64,000 nt of DNA, taken from assembly GCF_900110255.1 (NCBI RefSeq), contig NZ_FODD01000014.1:62001-126000 (forward strand). The letters run 5' to 3'. Shown piece by piece: positions 59,535-64,000 of the stretch. The notes under the pieces are model-generated. The model searched no databases and was not told the origin of the DNA. It saw only the letters and a program-made list of their open reading frames with translations. Position 1 is the first letter of the stretch, and every line of letters begins with the position of its first letter. The stretch comes from Actinacidiphila rubida (GTDB lineage: Bacteria > Actinomycetota > Actinomycetes > Streptomycetales > Streptomycetaceae). Made by a program: the position numbers and the translations under genes.

Positions 59535-60403
59535 CGCGTACCCCCCAGCATGCCGACGACGCGGCGGGCGGTCGCCGCGTCGCGCGCCACCGTGAACGGC
59601 AGCCTGTTGCCGCCGGTCACCGCGAACGGCGCGCCGCCGGACGTCAGGCTGCTGCCGCCGGCCTCCGTCGTCAGCAGCAGGCCGGCCGCGTGGTCCCAGG
59701 GGGCCTCCCAGAAGAAGGCCACGCCGTCCATCAGCCCGCGCGCCACGTCGAGGTAGGCCAGGCCGGCGCAGCTGCACGAGCGCAGCACCGCGCCCGCGGC
59801 CTCCAGCCCGGCCAGGATCCCGCGCTCGGCGGGGGTCCGGTACACCGGGTTGGACGTCCACAGCCGCAGCGGTCCGTCGCCGCCGGCCGCGGTGCGCAGC
59901 CGGGTGCCGCCGAGATGGGCGCCGCGCCCGCGCACGGCGGTCGCGAACTGGCCGCGTATCGGCGCGTACGTCCAGGAGGCGAGCGGTTCACCGCGGTGCA
60001 CGAGGGCGACGAGGGTGGCGAACCCGTCCTCGCCGCGGACGAACGCCGCGGTGCCGTCGACCGGGTCGACCACCCACACCGGGGCGTCGCCGTGCAGCAG
60101 GCCGAGCAGGCCCGGGTCGGCGCTCACCGCCTCCTCCCCGACGACGACGGAGCCGGGGAGGAGAGCGGTGAGCTGCTCGGTGAGGCGCTGCTCGGCGCGC
60201 CGGTCGGCGATGGTCACCAGGTCGTGGGGGCCGCTCTTGACGGCTATGTCGCCGTCGGTCAGTGCCCGCCAGCGCGGGACGACCTCGGCGCCGACCACCT
60301 GCCTGACCACGGTCCCGACCGCGGCCAGCAGCGCGTCGTCGACGCCGTCCGTCTCGGCGGCCCCACTGGCGACCGCACCGACCTCGATGCCCATACGCCC
60401 CAT
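59531..60403 (-). CDS. Inositol monophosphatase-family phosphatase
   Basis: 290 residues. The Li-sensitive phosphatase motifs are complete: [11 protein letters not shown] (~88; Glu), [20 protein letters not shown] (~108; Asp-x-x-Asp-Gly-Thr) and [20 protein letters not shown] (~232; Trp-Asp-x-Ala-Ala-Gly). Members act on inositol-1-phosphate, fructose-1,6-bisphosphate, histidinol phosphate or PAP; the substrate here is open. It starts four bases after the NCS1 permease gene stop and overlaps the oxidoreductase gene by four. The ATG at 60403 fits the tight spacing; 60394 is an alternative. Confidence 0.9.
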   Translation of the reverse strand: MGRMGIEVGAVASGAAETDGVDDALLAAVGTVVRQVVGAEVVPRWRALTDGDIAVKSGPHDLVTIADRRAEQRLTEQLTALLPGSVVVGEEAVSADPGLLGLLHGDAPVWVVDPVDGTAAFVRGEDGFATLVALVHRGEPLASWTYAPIRGQFATAVRGRGAHLGGTRLRTAAGGDGPLRLWTSNPVYRTPAERGILAGLEAAGAVLRSCSCAGLAYLDVARGLMDGVAFFWEAPWDHAAGLLLTTEAGGSSLTSGGAPFAVTGGNRLPFTVARDAATARRVVGMLGGTR

Positions 60404-60407
60404 CCAA

Positions 60408-61922
<1,515 letters not shown>

Positions 61923-61940
61923 GGACTCACCTCGAATCGT

Positions 61941-62954
61941 TCATCGCAGTGCGGGAATGACGTGCTCTCCGTAGGCGTCGACGGTCGCCTCCTTCGCGTC
62001 GTGCATGTCGTAGACCGCGAACTGGTCGACGCCCAGGGCCCGTAGCGCCTCCAGCTTGGCGAGGTGCGCCTGCGGCGGGCCGATCAGGCAGAAGCGGTCG
62101 ACGATCTCGTCGGGGACGAACGCGGTGTCGGGGTTCCCGGCCCGCCCGTGGTGCGCGTAGTCGTAGCCCTGGCGCTGCTTGACGTAGGCGGTCAACTCGT
62201 CGGGGACCAGGCCGGAGTGCTCGCCGTAGCGGCCGACCAGGTCGGCGACGTGGTTGCCGACCATGCCGCCGAACCAGCGGCACTGCTCGCGGGCGTGCGC
62301 CAGCGCCTCGGCGGAGTCGTCGGCGGTGACGTACGCGGGCGCCGCCACGCACACCGTCACGGACGCGGGGTCGCGGCCGGCCCGCTCCGCCGCGTCCCGC
62401 ACCGACTTGACCATCCACTCGGTGAGGAAGACGTCGGCGAGCTGGAGGATGAAGCCGTCGGCCTTCTCCCCCGCCAGGGCCAGCGCCTTGGGGCCGTACG
62501 CCGCCATCCACACCGGCAGCCGGCCGTCCTCCACCCACGGCAGCCGCAGCGGGACGCCGTCCACCACGGCCTCCCGGCCCTCGGCGAGGTCGCGGATGAC
62601 GTCGATGGCCTCGGCCACCCGGGCAAGGGTGTTGGGCCTGCGCCCGGCCACCCGCATCGCCGAGTCGCCGCGGCCGATGCCGCACACCGTGCGGTTGCCG
62701 TACATGGAGTTGAGGGTGGCGAAGGTGGAGGCGGTGACCTCCCAGGTGCGGGTGCCGGGGTTGGTCACCATCGTGCCGACGGTGAGCCGGTCCGTGTGGT
62801 CGAGGATCCGGCTGTGGATGACGAAGGGTTCCTGCCACAGCACGGCGGAGTCGAAGGTCCAGCCGTGGGTGAAGCCGTTGCGCTCGGCGCGCTGCATCAG
62901 GGCGATGACGTCCGAGGCGGGCGGATCGGTCTGCAGCACGAGGCCGAAGTCCAT
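61941..62954 (-). CDS. LLM-class, probably F420-dependent, oxidoreductase (TIGR03842-like)
   Basis: 337 residues of the luciferase-like barrel: MDFGLVLQTDPPASDVIALM, then TVGTMVTNPGTRTWEVTAST (~59-78) and VCGIGRGDSAMRVAGRRPNT (~88-107) with the cofactor-binding GRGDSA loop. LAYGPKAL-type (VWMAAYGPKALALAGEKADG) follows near 148. This subgroup is regularly encoded beside hydantoinases and NCS1 transporters in actinobacteria, suggesting a redox step in hydantoin or pyrimidine breakdown; the reaction is unproved. It lies 21 bases after the hydantoinase gene and 18 before the permease gene. Confidence 0.88.
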   Translation of the reverse strand: MDFGLVLQTDPPASDVIALMQRAERNGFTHGWTFDSAVLWQEPFVIHSRILDHTDRLTVGTMVTNPGTRTWEVTASTFATLNSMYGNRTVCGIGRGDSAMRVAGRRPNTLARVAEAIDVIRDLAEGREAVVDGVPLRLPWVEDGRLPVWMAAYGPKALALAGEKADGFILQLADVFLTEWMVKSVRDAAERAGRDPASVTVCVAAPAYVTADDSAEALAHAREQCRWFGGMVGNHVADLVGRYGEHSGLVPDELTAYVKQRQGYDYAHHGRAGNPDTAFVPDEIVDRFCLIGPPQAHLAKLEALRALGVDQFAVYDMHDAKEATVDAYGEHVIPALR

Positions 62955-62975
62955 GGCGCCGCTCCTTCAGGGTCC

Positions 62976-64000
62976 TTAGGCGAGGTAGCTGGACAGTCCG
63001 CGCGGGACGTAGTGGCCGTGGCCGGCGCGGCCGGTGTACTCCCCCCGGTCGACGACCGTGACGCCCCGCGACAGCACGGTCTCCACCCGGCCGGTGAGCC
63101 GCCTGCCCTCGTAGGCGCTGTAGTCGACGTTCATGTGGTGGGTCCGCGCGGAGACCACCTGCTCGGCGTGCGGGTCGTAGATCACCACGTCCGCGTCGGC
63201 GCCGGGGGCGAGGGTGCCCTTGCGGGGGTACAGGCCGAACATCCGGGCCGGGGCGGCGCAGGCGATCTCGATCCAGCGGCGGCGGGTGAGGTGCCCGTCG
63301 ACCACGGCCTGGTGCAGCAGGTCCATCCGGTTCTCCACCCCGGGCAGGCCGTTGGGGATCTTGGAGAAGTCGCCGCGGCCCAGCTCCTTCTGCCCGGCGA
63401 AGCAGAACGGGCAGTGGTCGGTGGACACCACCTGCAGGTCGTTGGTGCGCAGCGCCCGCCACAGCGCGGCCTGGTGCTCGCTGGGCCGCAGCGGGGTGCT
63501 GCACACGTACTTGGCGCCCTCGAAGTCCGGCTCGGCGAGGTTGTCGGTGGACAGGAACAGGTACTGCGGGCAGGTCTCGCCGAACACCGGCAGGTCCATG
63601 TCGCGGGCGGCGGCCAGTTCGGCCACCGCCTGCTCGGCGGAGACGTGCACCACGTACAGCGGGGCCCCCGCCACCCGGGCCAGCTGGATGGCCCGGTGGG
63701 TGGCCTCGGCCTCCAGCAGCGCGTGCCGCACCTCGCCGTGGTAGCGCGGGTCGGTCTTCCCCGCCGCGAGCGCCTGCTGCACGAGAACGTCGATGGCGAT
63801 GCCGTTCTCGGCGTGCATCATGATCAGCCCGCCGTTGCCGGAGGCGCGCTGCATGGCCCGCAGGATCCGGCCGTCGTCGCTGTAGAAGACGCCCGGGTAG
63901 GCCATGAACAGCTTGAAGCTGGTGACGCCCTCCTCGACGAGGATGTCCATCTCCTTGAGCACCGGGTCGGTGACGTCGGAGACGATCATGTGGAAGCCGT
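62976..64000 (-). CDS. hydA: Dihydropyrimidinase/hydantoinase, 5' part beyond window
   Basis: About 340 C-terminal residues; the N-terminus with the His-x-His metal pair lies past the right edge. The carboxylated Lys is in GVTSFKLFMAYPGVF. Metal His residues are expected in MMHAENGIAID and YVVHVSAEQAV, and the catalytic Asp is in VVSTDHCPFCFAGQ. GETCPQYLFLS and IPNGLPGVENRMDLLH are typical of D-hydantoinase. It opens dihydropyrimidine or 5-substituted hydantoin rings. The stop is TAA. First visible gene of the run with the LLM, NCS1, IMPase and PYROXD2-like genes. Confidence 0.95.
   Translation of the reverse strand, partial: GFHMIVSDVTDPVLKEMDILVEEGVTSFKLFMAYPGVFYSDDGRILRAMQRASGNGGLIMMHAENGIAIDVLVQQALAAGKTDPRYHGEVRHALLEAEATHRAIQLARVAGAPLYVVHVSAEQAVAELAAARDMDLPVFGETCPQYLFLSTDNLAEPDFEGAKYVCSTPLRPSEHQAALWRALRTNDLQVVSTDHCPFCFAGQKELGRGDFSKIPNGLPGVENRMDLLHQAVVDGHLTRRRWIEIACAAPARMFGLYPRKGTLAPGADADVVIYDPHAEQVVSARTHHMNVDYSAYEGRRLTGRVETVLSRGVTVVDRGEYTGRAGHGHYVPRGLSSYLA

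Overview
The window reads as a Streptomyces (Streptomycetaceae) chromosome segment. GC is very high throughout, GTG starts and 4-bp start/stop overlaps are common, no in-frame TTA leucine codon was noticed, and a crotonyl-CoA carboxylase/reductase - ethylmalonyl-CoA mutase operon runs into psd-pssA, a linkage I know from Streptomyces. I see 58 protein genes (two cut by the window edges) and no tRNA, rRNA, insertion sequence, prophage or CRISPR array.

Layout. 0-19.6 kb is a patchwork of small units. It holds regulators (LysR, AraC, XRE-cupin, MerR, ArsR), an AzlCD branched-chain amino-acid exporter opposite its probable XRE-cupin regulator, a secreted PI-PLC-like enzyme, an L,D-transpeptidase, and an ArsR/DHFR-like/AHSA1 operon. 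A Mut7-C protein, TrmO, exonuclease III, several GNAT acetyltransferases and an M14 carboxypeptidase follow. A 1.1-kb gap with a 150-bp direct repeat then precedes a methyltransferase and an OmpR-type two-component pair (19.6-22.5 kb). 22.5-27.6 kb is a tightly overlapping four-peptidase operon (M55, M20, S9, S66), with a good DasR-type operator upstream. 27.7-38.1 kb carries a methyltransferase, a PAS/GAF/SpoIIE/ATPase phosphatase, a polytopic membrane protein, a DHA2 transporter fused to surface-type repeats, an SRPBCC protein, a radical SAM protein with a LexA-like box, and a GNAT gene.

38.2-48.6 kb is central carbon and lipid metabolism: a double 3-hydroxyacyl-CoA dehydrogenase, a TetR regulator, then ccr-ecm-MaoC hydratase-acyl-CoA dehydrogenase, followed by psd and pssA. 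The hydroxyacyl-CoA dehydrogenase can feed 3-hydroxybutyryl-CoA into the ethylmalonyl-CoA pathway. The operon lacks the citE/mcl-type lyase gene that I would expect between ecm and the hydratase. 48.7-57.3 kb holds a glycerate kinase, two Nudix genes and a glcDEF-lactate permease operon behind a clear promoter and an 18-bp palindrome. 57.4-64 kb holds an SCP2 protein and a five-gene run: dihydropyrimidinase/hydantoinase, F420-type LLM oxidoreductase, NCS1 permease, IMPase-like phosphatase and PYROXD2-like oxidoreductase.

The most promising leads are five. They are a peptide/murein-peptide recycling operon that may answer to the GlcNAc regulator DasR; the missing lyase in the ethylmalonyl-CoA operon; a LexA-like box on the Rv2578c-type radical SAM gene; a hydroxyacyl-CoA dehydrogenase whose first half has lost several active-site residues; and a shared TTACTC/GAGTAA-type palindrome linking two lipid genes. 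All assignments come from reading motifs and context; no database search was run.
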